NCBI RefSeq assembly: GCF_001514265.1 | Contig: NZ_KQ948991.1 | Coordinates: 97,035-161,034 of the forward strand | Reading direction: 5' to 3' | DNA from: Streptomyces resistomycificus | GTDB taxonomy: Bacteria > Actinomycetota > Actinomycetes > Streptomycetales > Streptomycetaceae | DNA length: 64,000 nt | Shown: positions 1 through 9,130 of the stretch, in pieces | Layout of the letters: each line of letters opens with the position of its first letter | How positions within the stretch are numbered: position 1 is the first letter of the stretch | The notes under the pieces: model-generated | Seen by the model: only the letters and a program-made list of their open reading frames with translations | What the model was told of the DNA's origin: nothing | Database searches by the model: none | Made by a program: the position numbers and the translations under genes

Positions 1-1300
1 GCACCTGCCTCTGCCGGACCTCGTCGAGGTGTACGCCGAACAGCAGCGCCGGCACGACTCCACCGCGCACCCGGACCGGATGCGACTGCTGACGGCGGCC
101 GAGTCGGCGGGGATGCTGGTGGCCGCCGAGATGAACCGTGCCGGGCTGCCGTGGAGCGCGGACGTACACCGCGGGGTGCTGCACGAACTGCTCGGCGAGC
201 GGTACGCGGGCGGGGGCGAGCCCCGGCGCCTGGCCGAGCTCGCCGACGAGGTGTCGGCCGCCTTCGGCCGCCGGGTCCGCCCCGACCTGCCCGCAGATGT
301 CGTCAAGGCGTTCGCACAGGCCGGGATCAAGGTGAAGTCGACCCGGCGCTGGGAGCTCGAGTCCCTCGACCATCCGGCCGTGAAGCCGCTGATCGAGTAC
401 AAGAAGCTGTACCGCATCTGGGTCGCGCACGGCTGGTCCTGGCTGCAGGACTGGGTCCGCGAGGGCCGCTTCCGGCCCGAGTTCCTCGCGGGTGGGACCG
501 TCACCGGCCGCTGGGTGACCAACGGCGGAGGCGCACTCCAGATCCCCAAGGTCATCCGGCGTGCCGTCGTCGCCGACCCCGGCTGGCGGCTGGTCGTCGC
601 CGACGCCGACCAGATGGAACCGCGCGTCCTCGCGGCCATCTCCCGGGACCCCGGCCTGATGGAGGTGGCCGGCCGGGAGACAGACCTGTACCAGTCCGTC
701 TCCGACCGCGCCTTCTCCGGGGACCGCGCCCAGGCCAAACTCGCCGTGCTCGGCGCGGTCTACGGCCAGACCTCCGGCGACGGCCTCAAGAACCTCGCCG
801 CGCTCAGACGCCGCTTCCCCAGGGCGGTGGCGTACGTCGACGACGCGGCCCGCGCCGGCGAGGAGGGGCGGCTCGTGCGGACCTGGCTCGGCCGGACCTG
901 CCCCCCGGCGGCCGGGGCGGGCGAGGACGCTTCCGAGGAGGCCGGGATCCCCGCGTCGGAGGACGAGCCGGAGGAACGGCAGTGGGTGCCCGGGTACGCC
1001 TCCACCAACGCTCGCGCCCGCGGCCGCTTCGCCCGCAACTTCGTCGTCCAGGGCAGCGCCGCCGACTGGACCCTGCTGCTGCTCGCCGCGCTGCGGCAGA
1101 CCTGCGCGGACATGGCGGCCGAGCTGGTGTTCTTCCAGCACGACGAGGTGATCGTGCACTGTCCCGAGGAGGAGGCCGAGACGGTCGTGGCCGCGATCCG
1201 GGAGGCGGCGGAACTCGCGGGTCGGCTGACGTTCGGCGAGACGCCGGTGCGGTTTCCGTTCACCACGGCGGTGGTGGAGTGCTACGCGGACGCGAAGTGA
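1..1300 (+). CDS. Family A DNA polymerase (bifunctional 3'-5' exonuclease/polymerase-like), C-terminal part
   Basis: The reading frame is open to the left edge, so the gene is truncated by the window and the true start lies upstream. The visible ~430 residues are the polymerase module of a Pol I-like enzyme. Motif A appears as ADADQMEPRVLA, motif B as RAQAKLAVLGAVYGQT, and motif C as FFQHDEVIVH, with the catalytic Asp in A and the His-Asp-Glu in C. Actinobacteria carry this shorter polymerase besides full PolA; its proteins usually have a degenerate exonuclease domain at the N-terminus, which cannot be judged here. A short low-complexity insert (AGEDASEEAGIPASEDEP) sits between motifs B and C. 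Likely role is DNA repair synthesis. The family call is firm; the specific physiological role is not known. Confidence 0.88.
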   Translation, partial: HLPLPDLVEVYAEQQRRHDSTAHPDRMRLLTAAESAGMLVAAEMNRAGLPWSADVHRGVLHELLGERYAGGGEPRRLAELADEVSAAFGRRVRPDLPADVVKAFAQAGIKVKSTRRWELESLDHPAVKPLIEYKKLYRIWVAHGWSWLQDWVREGRFRPEFLAGGTVTGRWVTNGGGALQIPKVIRRAVVADPGWRLVVADADQMEPRVLAAISRDPGLMEVAGRETDLYQSVSDRAFSGDRAQAKLAVLGAVYGQTSGDGLKNLAALRRRFPRAVAYVDDAARAGEEGRLVRTWLGRTCPPAAGAGEDASEEAGIPASEDEPEERQWVPGYASTNARARGRFARNFVVQGSAADWTLLLLAALRQTCADMAAELVFFQHDEVIVHCPEEEAETVVAAIREAAELAGRLTFGETPVRFPFTTAVVECYADAK

Positions 1301-1383
1301 TCAGCTGAGCCGGGGTGGGGGCCTGGACGGGGCGGAGGCTTGAGGGAGGCGGTGGCTTGAGCCGTGCCGGAGGGCTGAGAGGG

Positions 1384-1436
1384 CCGGAGGGTTGAGCTGG
1401 GGCGGAGGGTTGAGCCGGGCGGAGGGTTGAGCCGGG
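1384..1436. repeat. Short tandem repeat, 17-18 bp unit, three copies
   Basis: The unit CGGAGGGTTGAGCCGGG occurs three times in a row with one variant (1385-1402, 1403-1419, 1420-1436). It lies in the 203-bp gap between the polymerase gene and the convergent SARP gene. A second 18-bp pair (1487-1504 and 1505-1522, 17 of 18 identical) overlaps the SARP stop codon. No gene is seen in the gap. Confidence 0.7.
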
Positions 1437-1503
1437 CGGGGGCGACTGGAGGCTTGAGGGTGGCCTGCCGGTCGGCTCGGCAGCGTCAGATCGGTCGGAC
1501 CGG

Positions 1504-4500
1504 TCAGATCGATCGGACCGGTTCCGTGAGAAGTTCCCTGAGTTCCGTGCGGACTGTCTTCTCGTCCGTCCCCTCCAGCGCGTCGAGGGCGGAACGCCAC
1601 TCCTCGTGTGCCTCCCGAAGTCGTCCCCGCTCGCGCAACAGATGCCCCTGCTGGTGGCGGCCCAGACCGACGGTGTAGCGGTCGGCGCGGGCGTCCGCGC
1701 GGCTGAGCAGCTCGGCGCACTCCCGACCGGCCCGCTCGCTGTGGCCCAGCAGGCGCAGGGCGCGGACGAGCCCGAGCCGCGTCTGCGACTCGCCGTGCCA
1801 GTCGCCGTGGCCGCCGAGGATGCGCAGGCTCTCCTCGAAATGCGCGGCCGCCTCGCCGGGTTCGCCGAGGGTGAGACGGGCGTAACCGATGTTGCAGTGT
1901 GCGGAGTGCTGCACGATGACGTTGCCGATGGCGTCGCCGATCGCGAGAGAACGCCGGTGCTGCTCGATGGCGGCCCGGGGGTCGGTGTGCTCGTACAGGT
2001 TGCCGAGGTGGCTGCGGGTTACGGCCTCGCCGTACGGGTCGCTCAACCGCCGTGAGTACTCGAGGCTCTGGCGCAGCGCCTGCCCCGACTCGGCGTGCCG
2101 GCCGAGCCCCTCCAGCAACAGCCCACGGTTGTTGAGGCAGCGGCGGATCCAGGAGGGCATGCCGAGCCGCCGCCAGATCTCCAGAGCACGGTCGTTGAGA
2201 TCGAGAGCGTCGCTCTGACGGCCGTTCAGGAAGCGCACCCCGGCCAGGTCGCCCAGCGCGTACGCCTCGGCGGCCTCGTCCCCGAGCCGCCGGGCCACGG
2301 CGAGGGCCGCCCGCCCGAGCACCTCCATCTCGGCGAGACGTCCCCTGCGCTGCACGTAGGGAAAGAAGAGGCGGGCCAGGGCGGAGAAGTAAGCGGCCGT
2401 GCGGTCGTCGATGCCCTCCGCGTACCGCTGCGCCAACGCCACGACGTTCTCCAGCTCCGCATCGCCCCAGGCGAAGGCGTCCTCGGGGCGGGCGAAGGGG
2501 GGCACGGCAAGCACGCCGTCCGCGTGGTCGGACGGCTGCGCGGCGGTCGGGCGACGCCGGTCGTCCTGGTCCAGGCCGGGTTCGACGATCGCGGTGAGGG
2601 CGCGTTCGGCTACGGCGGAGTACCAGCGGAGGGCGGCACCGGTGGCGGTCTCGGTCTCCGGCTCGGGAACGGGCCCGGGAACCGGAACGGTGCCGCCCGC
2701 GTGAGGACGGGGGTCACCAGGAGTCCCCTCACCCTCGGCGAGTTCGCGGGCGAAGTCGCGGACCAGGTCGTGGGGGATGTAGCGGCCGTAGGCCGTCTCC
2801 TCCAGGAGTGCCACGTCGACGAGGCGGTCGAGCGCGCCCTCGGCCCGGGCCTCGTCGGTGCCGATGAGGTGGGCGACGAGAGGGACACCGTAGGCGGGGA
2901 GGTAGAGGGCGCCGATGCGGCGCAGGGCGAGGGCGGCGTCCCGGTCGGCCCTCCGGTCGGACGCGGCGAGCGCGTCGTGGGCGACGGCGAGAGACCGCCG
3001 GACGCTGAGGTCGTCGTACTCCAGGTGGTGCAACCGCCCCTCGGTCGCCGCCAGTTGACCTGCCAGGACGTCCGGTGTGAGGGCACTGCGCGCTGCGAGC
3101 CGGGCGGCGACCACCCGCAGGGCGAGCGGGAGACGGCCGGTGAGCTCGACGAGAGGGTGGGCCGCGTCCAGTCCGTCCCTGCCGTCGCGGCCGGAGGCCG
3201 CCCGCAGCAGCGTCGCGCTGTCCTCGTCGCTCAGCGGGGCGAGGGGGAAGCGGCGCGCCCCATCGAGGGCGGTCAGCGGCGAGCGACTGGTCACGATCAC
3301 CGCGCAGTCGGCCCCGGCCGGCAACAACGGCCGTACCTGAGCGGCGTTCGCGGCGTCGTCCAGGACCAGCAGGGTGCGCGTCGGCGCGAGCAGCGAGCGG
3401 AGCAACGCGGAAGCGGCGTCCGGGTGTTCGGGGATGGAGCGGGGGTCGGTGCCGAGGTCGCGGAGCAGGGAGGTCAGCGCCTGGCCCGGGGTGAGGGGGG
3501 CCTGGCCGGGGGTGGCGCCGTGCAGATTGACGTAGAGCTGGCCGTCGGGGAAACGTTCCCGCAGCCCGTGCGCCACGTGTAGCGCGAGCGCGCTCTTGCC
3601 GACGCCGGGCATGCCGGTGATGACGGTGAGGGTGAGGGTGGGCGCGACCGCGGTGGCGGTGTGGGCGGGCCTTTCGCTGGGGAAGAGGGCGCGGTGCAGG
3701 TCTTCGTGTTCGGCGGCCCGGCCCGTGAAGTGTGCCGGAGCCGGTGGGAGTTGAGCGGGGCGGGGCGGTCGGGGCAGTTGGAACGGCTTGGAAGGCTGAG
3801 AGGGCTGACAGGGCTGTGAGGACTGAGTCGGATGGGGCACGGCGGGTGTGACGGCACCGTTGTCTTCGCGCGTAGCTTCGACTTCGACGTCGGCCTCGAC
3901 ATCGACTTCGACAACGGCTTTTGCTTCCGAAACCCGCGCGGCAGCCGGGGGCCGGGGGCCGTCAGGAGTCACGGGCGTGGGAGTCACGGGAAGGGGAGTC
4001 ACCGAAGTCCCCGGCGCGGATCCGTCGTACCCGGACGTGCCCGGCGCACCGCCCTGGAGCACCTCCACATGCGCCTCCCGCACCCCCGGCCCCGGCTCGA
4101 TACCGAGTTCCTCGACGAGACGGGTGCGCAGGTCCCGGTGGACGGCGAGGGCCTCGGCCTGACGGCCGGTGCGGTGCAGGGCGAGCATCAGCTGGCGGTG
4201 GTAGGTCTCGCGCAGCGGATGCTCGGCGGCCAGCGCGGCCAACTCCGGCACGAGGCCTCCGAGTCGCGAGCCGCCGAGGGCGAGTTCGGCGTCGTACCGC
4301 CACTCCAGGAGCAGCAGCCGTGCCTCCCGAAGGCGTTGCACGAAGGCGTATCCGCCCAGCTCGGGCGGGAGTCCGTTCAGTGGCGTGCCTCGCCACAGCG
4401 CGAGCGCGTCGACGCCCTCCCGTACGACGCGCTCCCAGTTGCGGGCGGCGTGCGCGCCGCGCGCGGCGGCGAGGTGCCGTTCGAAGACATGGACGTCCAG

Positions 4501-4818
4501 TTCGCCCTGCTCGACGCGCAACAGGTAGCCGGGCGGCACCGCCCGCAGCCGCCCCGGATCGTCGAGCAGGCGCCGCAGCCGGGTGACGTGGTTGTGCAGG
4601 GACGCCTGCGCGGACGGCGGAGGGGCACCGCCCCACAACGCGTCCTTGAGCGAATCGACGGAGACGGTACGACCGGCTTCGAGCAGCAGCGCGGCCAGCA
4701 GGACCCGCGCCTTGGGACTGCGGATGGCCCGGACGCCACCGTCGTCGCCTTCACCGTCGTACAGAACGGGCGGCCCCAGCAGTCCGAACCGCAGCTCGTA
4801 CTGCAGCCCGCACCCCAT
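1504..4818 (-). CDS. AfsR/SARP-family transcriptional regulator with NB-ARC and TPR domains
   Basis: About 1104 residues. An OmpR-type winged helix (residues ~5-95) is followed by a bacterial transcriptional activation domain (~100-245). A Pro/Gln/Val-rich linker (~250-370) leads to an NB-ARC ATPase whose P-loop MPGVGKSALA lies near 405, with LLVLDDA as Walker B. The C-terminal ~330 residues are TPR-like helical repeats. This is the architecture of AfsR, an ATP-dependent switch that activates antibiotic and developmental genes when phosphorylated or ligand-bound. I chose the ATG at 4818 because AAGGGGG precedes it at good spacing; an upstream ATG at 4896 would add 26 residues without a ribosome site. 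Three 11-bp-phased heptamers upstream suggest autoregulation. No antibiotic cluster is adjacent, so its target is unknown. It is not AfsR itself on position. Confidence 0.9.
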   Translation of the reverse strand: MGCGLQYELRFGLLGPPVLYDGEGDDGGVRAIRSPKARVLLAALLLEAGRTVSVDSLKDALWGGAPPPSAQASLHNHVTRLRRLLDDPGRLRAVPPGYLLRVEQGELDVHVFERHLAAARGAHAARNWERVVREGVDALALWRGTPLNGLPPELGGYAFVQRLREARLLLLEWRYDAELALGGSRLGGLVPELAALAAEHPLRETYHRQLMLALHRTGRQAEALAVHRDLRTRLVEELGIEPGPGVREAHVEVLQGGAPGTSGYDGSAPGTSVTPLPVTPTPVTPDGPRPPAAARVSEAKAVVEVDVEADVEVEATREDNGAVTPAVPHPTQSSQPCQPSQPSKPFQLPRPPRPAQLPPAPAHFTGRAAEHEDLHRALFPSERPAHTATAVAPTLTLTVITGMPGVGKSALALHVAHGLRERFPDGQLYVNLHGATPGQAPLTPGQALTSLLRDLGTDPRSIPEHPDAASALLRSLLAPTRTLLVLDDAANAAQVRPLLPAGADCAVIVTSRSPLTALDGARRFPLAPLSDEDSATLLRAASGRDGRDGLDAAHPLVELTGRLPLALRVVAARLAARSALTPDVLAGQLAATEGRLHHLEYDDLSVRRSLAVAHDALAASDRRADRDAALALRRIGALYLPAYGVPLVAHLIGTDEARAEGALDRLVDVALLEETAYGRYIPHDLVRDFARELAEGEGTPGDPRPHAGGTVPVPGPVPEPETETATGAALRWYSAVAERALTAIVEPGLDQDDRRRPTAAQPSDHADGVLAVPPFARPEDAFAWGDAELENVVALAQRYAEGIDDRTAAYFSALARLFFPYVQRRGRLAEMEVLGRAALAVARRLGDEAAEAYALGDLAGVRFLNGRQSDALDLNDRALEIWRRLGMPSWIRRCLNNRGLLLEGLGRHAESGQALRQSLEYSRRLSDPYGEAVTRSHLGNLYEHTDPRAAIEQHRRSLAIGDAIGNVIVQHSAHCNIGYARLTLGEPGEAAAHFEESLRILGGHGDWHGESQTRLGLVRALRLLGHSERAGRECAELLSRADARADRYTVGLGRHQQGHLLRERGRLREAHEEWRSALDALEGTDEKTVRTELRELLTEPVRSI

Positions 4819-4886
4819 CACGCCCCCTTGCCTTCCCGTACACCTCACCCGGTCACACGCCACCCGGCGACCGAACGGAGAACCAT

Positions 4887-4915
4887 CGTTGGCCACATGT
4901 TAGCGATCTGTTGGT
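4887..4915 (-). promoter_or_regulatory. Three direct heptamer repeats with 11-bp period: candidate SARP operator
   Basis: On the + strand the heptamers CGTTGGC (4887-4893), TGTTAGC (4898-4904) and TGTTGGT (4909-4915) start exactly 11 bp apart, fitting the pattern YGTTRGY. They lie 69-97 bp upstream of the SARP start codon at 4818. SARP proteins are known to bind direct heptamer repeats one helical turn apart, overlapping the -35 region. This match in phasing and position suggests autoregulation; the heptamer itself is not a published consensus that I recognise. Confidence 0.4.
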
Positions 4916-5232
4916 ATGGCCTGATGTGATCACTGCATCGGATCTGGCCCGACGGTGCGCGCGTACGACGCGCAACTCGGGGGAGTGTCGCCGTCGCGGC
5001 CGGATCCGCGTGCGGACGAGGGTCCCGGTCGTCGGAGGTGAACGACCGGGGCCTTCGTCCGTACGGCTGTCAGGTGCCGCGAGCGATGTGCAGGCGGGTC
5101 GTCATGCGGCGCTGCCATGGGGTGCGGTCTCGGTGCACGGACATTGGCGCGCGGACCTGGTGCTCGATCATGGCGCGCGGACCTGGTGCACAGTCATGAC
5201 ACGCGGTGATGGCACACGGTCGTGGCGCGTCG
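4916..5232. other. Intergenic region with a 19-bp direct repeat; no gene seen
   Basis: Between the SARP promoter and the glycosyltransferase stop. The 19-bp sequence TGGCGCGCGGACCTGGTGC occurs twice (5145-5163 and 5171-5189), 26 bp apart. Reading frames in this stretch lack convincing codon bias and family resemblance. Confidence 0.5.
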
Positions 5233-6126
5233 TCAGATGACTGGTGGCCGCCCCAGTCGGCTGAGCCGCCAGACGGTTCGCCAGCTCATCGGCCGACGCT
5301 CCCCCGCGGGTTCCCGCACGCCTTCCATGAACCCGCCGAACCACGCGCGCAACCCGGCCACCGAGCGCACTCGCAGCAAGGTGAGCAGCATCCACGCACC
5401 CAGATGCACGGGAATCAGCGCGAACGGGAGTCGGCGGCGGACCAACCACACCCGGTTGCGGGCGTTCACCCGGTAGTAGATGGCGTGCCGGGCGGGTGAG
5501 GTCTTCGGGTGCTGGAGCAGCAGTTCGGGCGCGTAGAGGATCCGCCAGCCGCCGTCGGCGGCCCGCCACGCGAGGTCGGTCTCCTCGTGGGCGAAGAAGA
5601 ACTCGGCGGGCCAGTCCCCGATCTCGCCGAGCATCGCCATCCGGAAGGCGTGGCCTCCGCCGAGGAACCCGGTGACGTACCCGCCCCGCATCGGATCGGC
5701 CGAGCCGACGCGCGGGACGTGCCGCTGCTGGGTCTCCCCGTTCTCGTCGGCGATGCGGAAGCCGACGATGCCGAGGCGTGGGTCGGCGGCGAACAGCTCG
5801 GCCACGCGGCGCAACACGTCCGCGTCGACCAACAGCCCGTCGTCGTCCAGCTCGACGACGACGTCGACGTCCCCGAACTCCCGCAGCCGGGCCAGCGCCA
5901 CGTTCCGCCCACCCGGGCAGCCGAGGTTCTCCTCGACGTCGATGGGGGTGACCTCACCGGGCAGCGACAGCCGTCGGGCGAACTCCGGCAGCCGACAGCC
6001 GTTGCCGACGATCACGATGCGCTCGGGGGCGAGATCCTGCTTGGCCACGGACTCCAGCAGCGCGTCGACTTCAGCGGGCCGGTTCCCCATGGTCACCACG
6101 GCGACACCGATCCTCGGCACCCCCAC
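5233..6126 (-). CDS. Glycosyltransferase family 2 protein
   Basis: 297 residues with a GT-A fold. The N-terminal strand GVAVVTMGNR and the nucleotide-binding stretch VENLGCPGGRNVAL lead to the metal-binding acidic motif VVELDDDGLLVDAD near residues 90-105. The acceptor region contains HEETDLAWR, typical of rhamnosyl- or galactofuranosyl-type family 2 transferases. A hydrophobic segment near residues 235-262 (IPVHLGAWMLLTLLRV) suggests membrane association at the C-terminal end. It would transfer a sugar from a nucleotide-sugar donor to a cell-surface glycan; donor and acceptor cannot be told. It stands alone on the minus strand just outside the tRNA-bounded segment. Confidence 0.85.
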   Translation of the reverse strand: MGVPRIGVAVVTMGNRPAEVDALLESVAKQDLAPERIVIVGNGCRLPEFARRLSLPGEVTPIDVEENLGCPGGRNVALARLREFGDVDVVVELDDDGLLVDADVLRRVAELFAADPRLGIVGFRIADENGETQQRHVPRVGSADPMRGGYVTGFLGGGHAFRMAMLGEIGDWPAEFFFAHEETDLAWRAADGGWRILYAPELLLQHPKTSPARHAIYYRVNARNRVWLVRRRLPFALIPVHLGAWMLLTLLRVRSVAGLRAWFGGFMEGVREPAGERRPMSWRTVWRLSRLGRPPVI

Positions 6127-6302
6127 GTCCTCACCCCATCCCAGCCGACCAGTGCGTTCGCGATGCTAGCCGTTCACAGTAAGGACCTCTTAAGTACGCC
6201 CCCCGGTACGACGCGCCCGTGTTCGAGGCCCTGCCCGCGGGGCACCGGTAAATCCCAGGTCGACGATGCCGGCCTGACGGCCCGTGCCGGCCGACCGCGG
6301 CG

Positions 6303-6348
6303 GAGCCGCCTTCGGGATTCGAAGCCGAGACCTACGCATGACGAGGGC
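6303..6348 (-). repeat. Decayed 3'-half copy of tRNA-Thr: attachment-site-like remnant
   Basis: These 46 bases match 43 of 46 positions of the 3' half of the intact tRNA-Thr at 15410-15455, in the same orientation, from the anticodon arm to the acceptor end. Mismatches are at 6324, 6340 and 6346. The copy lacks the D-arm and 5' acceptor strand, so it cannot be a functional tRNA. Together with the intact tRNA it brackets 9.1 kb, as do attL/attR duplications left by integrases that target tRNA 3' ends. Confidence 0.8.
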
Positions 6349-6369
6349 GGCGCTGCCGGAGAGGAACTC

Positions 6370-8847
6370 TCAAGCGTCCGGGGGGTCGGCGCCCGCCCCG
6401 GTTACCCAGCCGGCAGGCAGGTCCTGCTCGGCCCAGATGATCTTTCCGGCCGGGGTGTAGCGCGTACCCCAACGGCGGGTCAGCTGGGCGACGAGGAACA
6501 GTCCCCGGCCGCCCTCGTCGGTGGTTCGCGCATGGCCCATCCGGGGCGAGGTGTTGCTGGCGTCGGACACCTCGCAGATCAACTTGTCATGCCGGATCAT
6601 GCGCAGCCTGACGGGTCCGGTGCCGTGCCGGATGGCGTTGGTGACCAACTCGCTGACCACCAGTTCCGTGGTCATCACCAGGTCGTCCAGCTGCCATCCG
6701 AGCAGCTGGCGGACAGCCAGCTCCCTGGCGCTCGCGACGATCGCCGGATCCGTCGGCAGATCCCACGAGGCGACCCGGTCTGCGCCCAGCGCATGCGGCC
6801 GCGCCAGGAGCAGCGCGACATCATCGGTCTGCGGGCCGGTCAGCAGGTTGTTCACGACCGCCGAGCACAGCTCCTCCGGCGGCAGGCCGGATTGCGCGAG
6901 CACATCGCTGAGGCGGGACAGTCCGACGTCGATGTCCTGGTCACTGCTCTCGATCAGGCCATCGGTGTAGAGGGCGATCAGGCTTCCCTCGGGGAGGGAT
7001 ATCTCGGCGGACTCGAAGGGCAACGATCCGAGGCCCAGCGGAGGGCCCGCCGGAAGGTCCGGGAAGACGACCTTGCCGCCGGGGGCGACCACGGCGGGCG
7101 GCGGATGTCCGGCCCGGGCCATGGTGCACAACTGGGTGACCGGGTCGTAGACGGCATAGAGGCAGGTGGCGCCAAGTACCGCGGTGGCGATGGGCTCGTC
7201 GTCGCCGTCCTTCTCCTCCGTCAGGCGGATCACCAGGTCGTCCAGGTGGGCCAGCAGCTCGTCGGGCGGCAGGTCCATGTCGGCGAGCGTCTGTACGGCG
7301 GTGCGCAGCCTGCCCATGGTCGCCGCGGCGTTGAGGCCGTGCCCGACGACGTCACCGACGACCAGGGCGATCCGGGCGCCGGACAGCTGGATCACGTCGA
7401 ACCAGTCACCGCTCACCCCTTCCCGGGCATCGGCCGGCAGATAGCGCGAGGCGACCTCCATGGCGGTCCCGCCGTTCAGCCCCTGCGGGAGCAGACTGCG
7501 CTGCAGGGCCAGCGCCGCGGCGTGCTCACGGGTATAGCGGCGGGCGTTCTCCACCCACACCGCGGCTCGGCTGACAAGCTCCTCGGCGAGCAGCAGATCG
7601 TCCTCCTCGAACGGCTGCGGATGCTCCGTGCGGATGAAGGTGGCCACTCCCAGTACGGTGCCGCGCGCGGACAGCGGCACCCACATCGCCGAGGGCGCCC
7701 CGAACTCCTTCATGCTCTCGGCCCGGGCCGGGTCCTCGGCGACCCACGGCGTGGTGTCGGGGTCCAGGCACGGTTCCAGAATCGAGGTGTCGTTGACCAT
7801 GCTCTGGATGTACGGCGACGACATGGGGGCGGCGATCGGGTCGCCGGTGGCGATCACCGACTCCGGACAGCCCTCGTGGATCGACTGCTGCCCGGCACGC
7901 CGCGCCGGATATGTTCCGTCGGGCGTCCGCGAACCGGGTTCCTCACCGGCCAGCACGGCTTCCAGCAGATCGACGGTCACGAAGTCGGCGAGCCTCGGCA
8001 CCGAGAAGTCGGCCAGCTCCTGGGCGGTCCGCATCACATTCAGCGTGCCCCCGATACAGGCGCTGGCCTCGCTGAGCAGGGCCAGGCGCTCCCGGGCCCG
8101 CCATCGGTCGGTGACGTCCATGCCCATGTAGCACACGCCCAGCGGGCTGCCGTCCGGGTCGTCGAGCCGGAAGAAGGAGGTGGAGTAGGCGTGTTCCTGG
8201 TAGGGGTCCGCCCAGGTCCAGCCCCGGTACTCGTAGTCGATGACCGGCACGCCGGTCTCCAGCACCCGCCGCATCTGTGCTTCGAGCGCCCCGGTGTTCA
8301 GGCCCGGCAACGAGTCCGACATCCGGCGCCCGAGCCGCTCGTCGCGCGGCACACCGCCGTAACGCTCCAGGGTGTCGTTCATCCACACGTACCGCAGGTC
8401 CGGGCTGAGTACGGCCATGCCGAGCGGTGAGCGGGTGAGAAAGCCTTCCAGCACCTCCCCGTTGACCGCCCAGGTCGGGGCCTTCGACACGTCGATCGCC
8501 GATACGAGCCAGGCCTTGCGGTCGTCGGTGTCGGACATCGCGGTCACCCGTAGCCCGACCTCGATACGGCGGCCGTCACTGTGCCGGGCGCCCACCAGGC
8601 CGCCCCAGCTCTCCCGGGTCCCGCACTCCACGGCGACCTCGGCCGCCCGTGCCGCGTCCTCGGGCTGCGCCAGCAGCATGGCAGCGGAGCGGTCGAGGAC
8701 CTCCGCCGTGCCATAGCCGAGAAGCCGCTCAGCGGCTCCCGTCCAGCCGATGACCGTGCCCTTCGCGTCGATCACCGCGGCGGCCACATTCGCCATCTCG
8801 AACGGCCCATGCGTTCCGTCCGGTGTTACCTCCTTGGGGAACATCAT
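6370..8847 (-). CDS. PAS-PAS-GAF-SpoIIE phosphatase with C-terminal HATPase domain
   Basis: 825 residues. Two PAS domains (~15-120 and ~130-250; the second contains SPLGMAVLSPDLRYVWMN) precede a GAF domain (~265-440). A PP2C/SpoIIE phosphatase follows (~470-665) with SGDWFDV and VGDVVGHG as metal-binding segments and YTDGLIE further on. The C-terminal ~130 residues are an RsbW-type kinase-like ATPase (ELVTNAIRHG, GGRGLFLV). Such proteins dephosphorylate anti-anti-sigma factors or act on both sides of partner switching. Streptomyces has dozens; the partner is unknown. The start is uncertain: ATG at 8847 or 8844 has no good ribosome site, while a perfect AAGGAGGT lies at codons 5-7, too far (32 bases) from the next in-frame ATG. 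It sits inside the tRNA-bounded segment behind the sugar operon. Confidence 0.88.
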   Translation of the reverse strand: MMFPKEVTPDGTHGPFEMANVAAAVIDAKGTVIGWTGAAERLLGYGTAEVLDRSAAMLLAQPEDAARAAEVAVECGTRESWGGLVGARHSDGRRIEVGLRVTAMSDTDDRKAWLVSAIDVSKAPTWAVNGEVLEGFLTRSPLGMAVLSPDLRYVWMNDTLERYGGVPRDERLGRRMSDSLPGLNTGALEAQMRRVLETGVPVIDYEYRGWTWADPYQEHAYSTSFFRLDDPDGSPLGVCYMGMDVTDRWRARERLALLSEASACIGGTLNVMRTAQELADFSVPRLADFVTVDLLEAVLAGEEPGSRTPDGTYPARRAGQQSIHEGCPESVIATGDPIAAPMSSPYIQSMVNDTSILEPCLDPDTTPWVAEDPARAESMKEFGAPSAMWVPLSARGTVLGVATFIRTEHPQPFEEDDLLLAEELVSRAAVWVENARRYTREHAAALALQRSLLPQGLNGGTAMEVASRYLPADAREGVSGDWFDVIQLSGARIALVVGDVVGHGLNAAATMGRLRTAVQTLADMDLPPDELLAHLDDLVIRLTEEKDGDDEPIATAVLGATCLYAVYDPVTQLCTMARAGHPPPAVVAPGGKVVFPDLPAGPPLGLGSLPFESAEISLPEGSLIALYTDGLIESSDQDIDVGLSRLSDVLAQSGLPPEELCSAVVNNLLTGPQTDDVALLLARPHALGADRVASWDLPTDPAIVASARELAVRQLLGWQLDDLVMTTELVVSELVTNAIRHGTGPVRLRMIRHDKLICEVSDASNTSPRMGHARTTDEGGRGLFLVAQLTRRWGTRYTPAGKIIWAEQDLPAGWVTGAGADPPDA

Positions 8848-8934
8848 GACGGCCGTCCCATCTAGCGGATGGCATTTGGGTCATTCTATGAGTTATTGCC
8901 CCGCACTGCTCCCCTCGGATCACACCTGGATCCC

Positions 8935-9130
8935 GCTCCACTCCTGGGCCGCGCTCCACTCCTGGGCCGCGCTCCACCCCTGGGCCGCGCTCCACCCCTG
9001 GGCCTCACTCCACCCCTGGGCCTCACTCCGCTCTGAGCCGCGCTCCACTCCTGGACCTCGCCCCACTCTGAGCCTCGCCCCACTCCTGGGCCTCGCCCCC
9101 TCCTGGGCCGCGCTCTACTCCTGGCTCTCG
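8935..9130. repeat. 18-bp minisatellite, about 11 copies
   Basis: The unit GCTCCACTCCTGGGCCGC is repeated about eleven times in tandem. The first four copies are nearly perfect; later ones diverge and two are 17 bp. The last copy runs over the stop codon (9115-9117) into the end of the sugar permease gene. It fills the gap between the permease and the SpoIIE phosphatase genes. No gene is supported in this stretch. Confidence 0.85.

Noticed and set aside
760..1266. Long open frame antisense to the DNA polymerase gene
   Set aside because: It mirrors the GC bias of the polymerase codons, and the + frame has all three polymerase motifs.
2095..3582. 495-codon frame on the + strand opposite the SARP gene
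   Set aside because: Composition is Gly/Arg/Val-rich noise from the complementary codons; the minus frame has clear winged-helix, NB-ARC and TPR domains.
5509..8430. 973-codon + strand frame across the glycosyltransferase and phosphatase genes
   Set aside because: It crosses two real genes and the tRNA remnant on the other strand, with no family resemblance.
8729..8995. Repeat peptide frame (ERGPGV units) before the phosphatase
   Set aside because: It is the translation of the 18-bp minisatellite and overlaps the phosphatase start in another frame.
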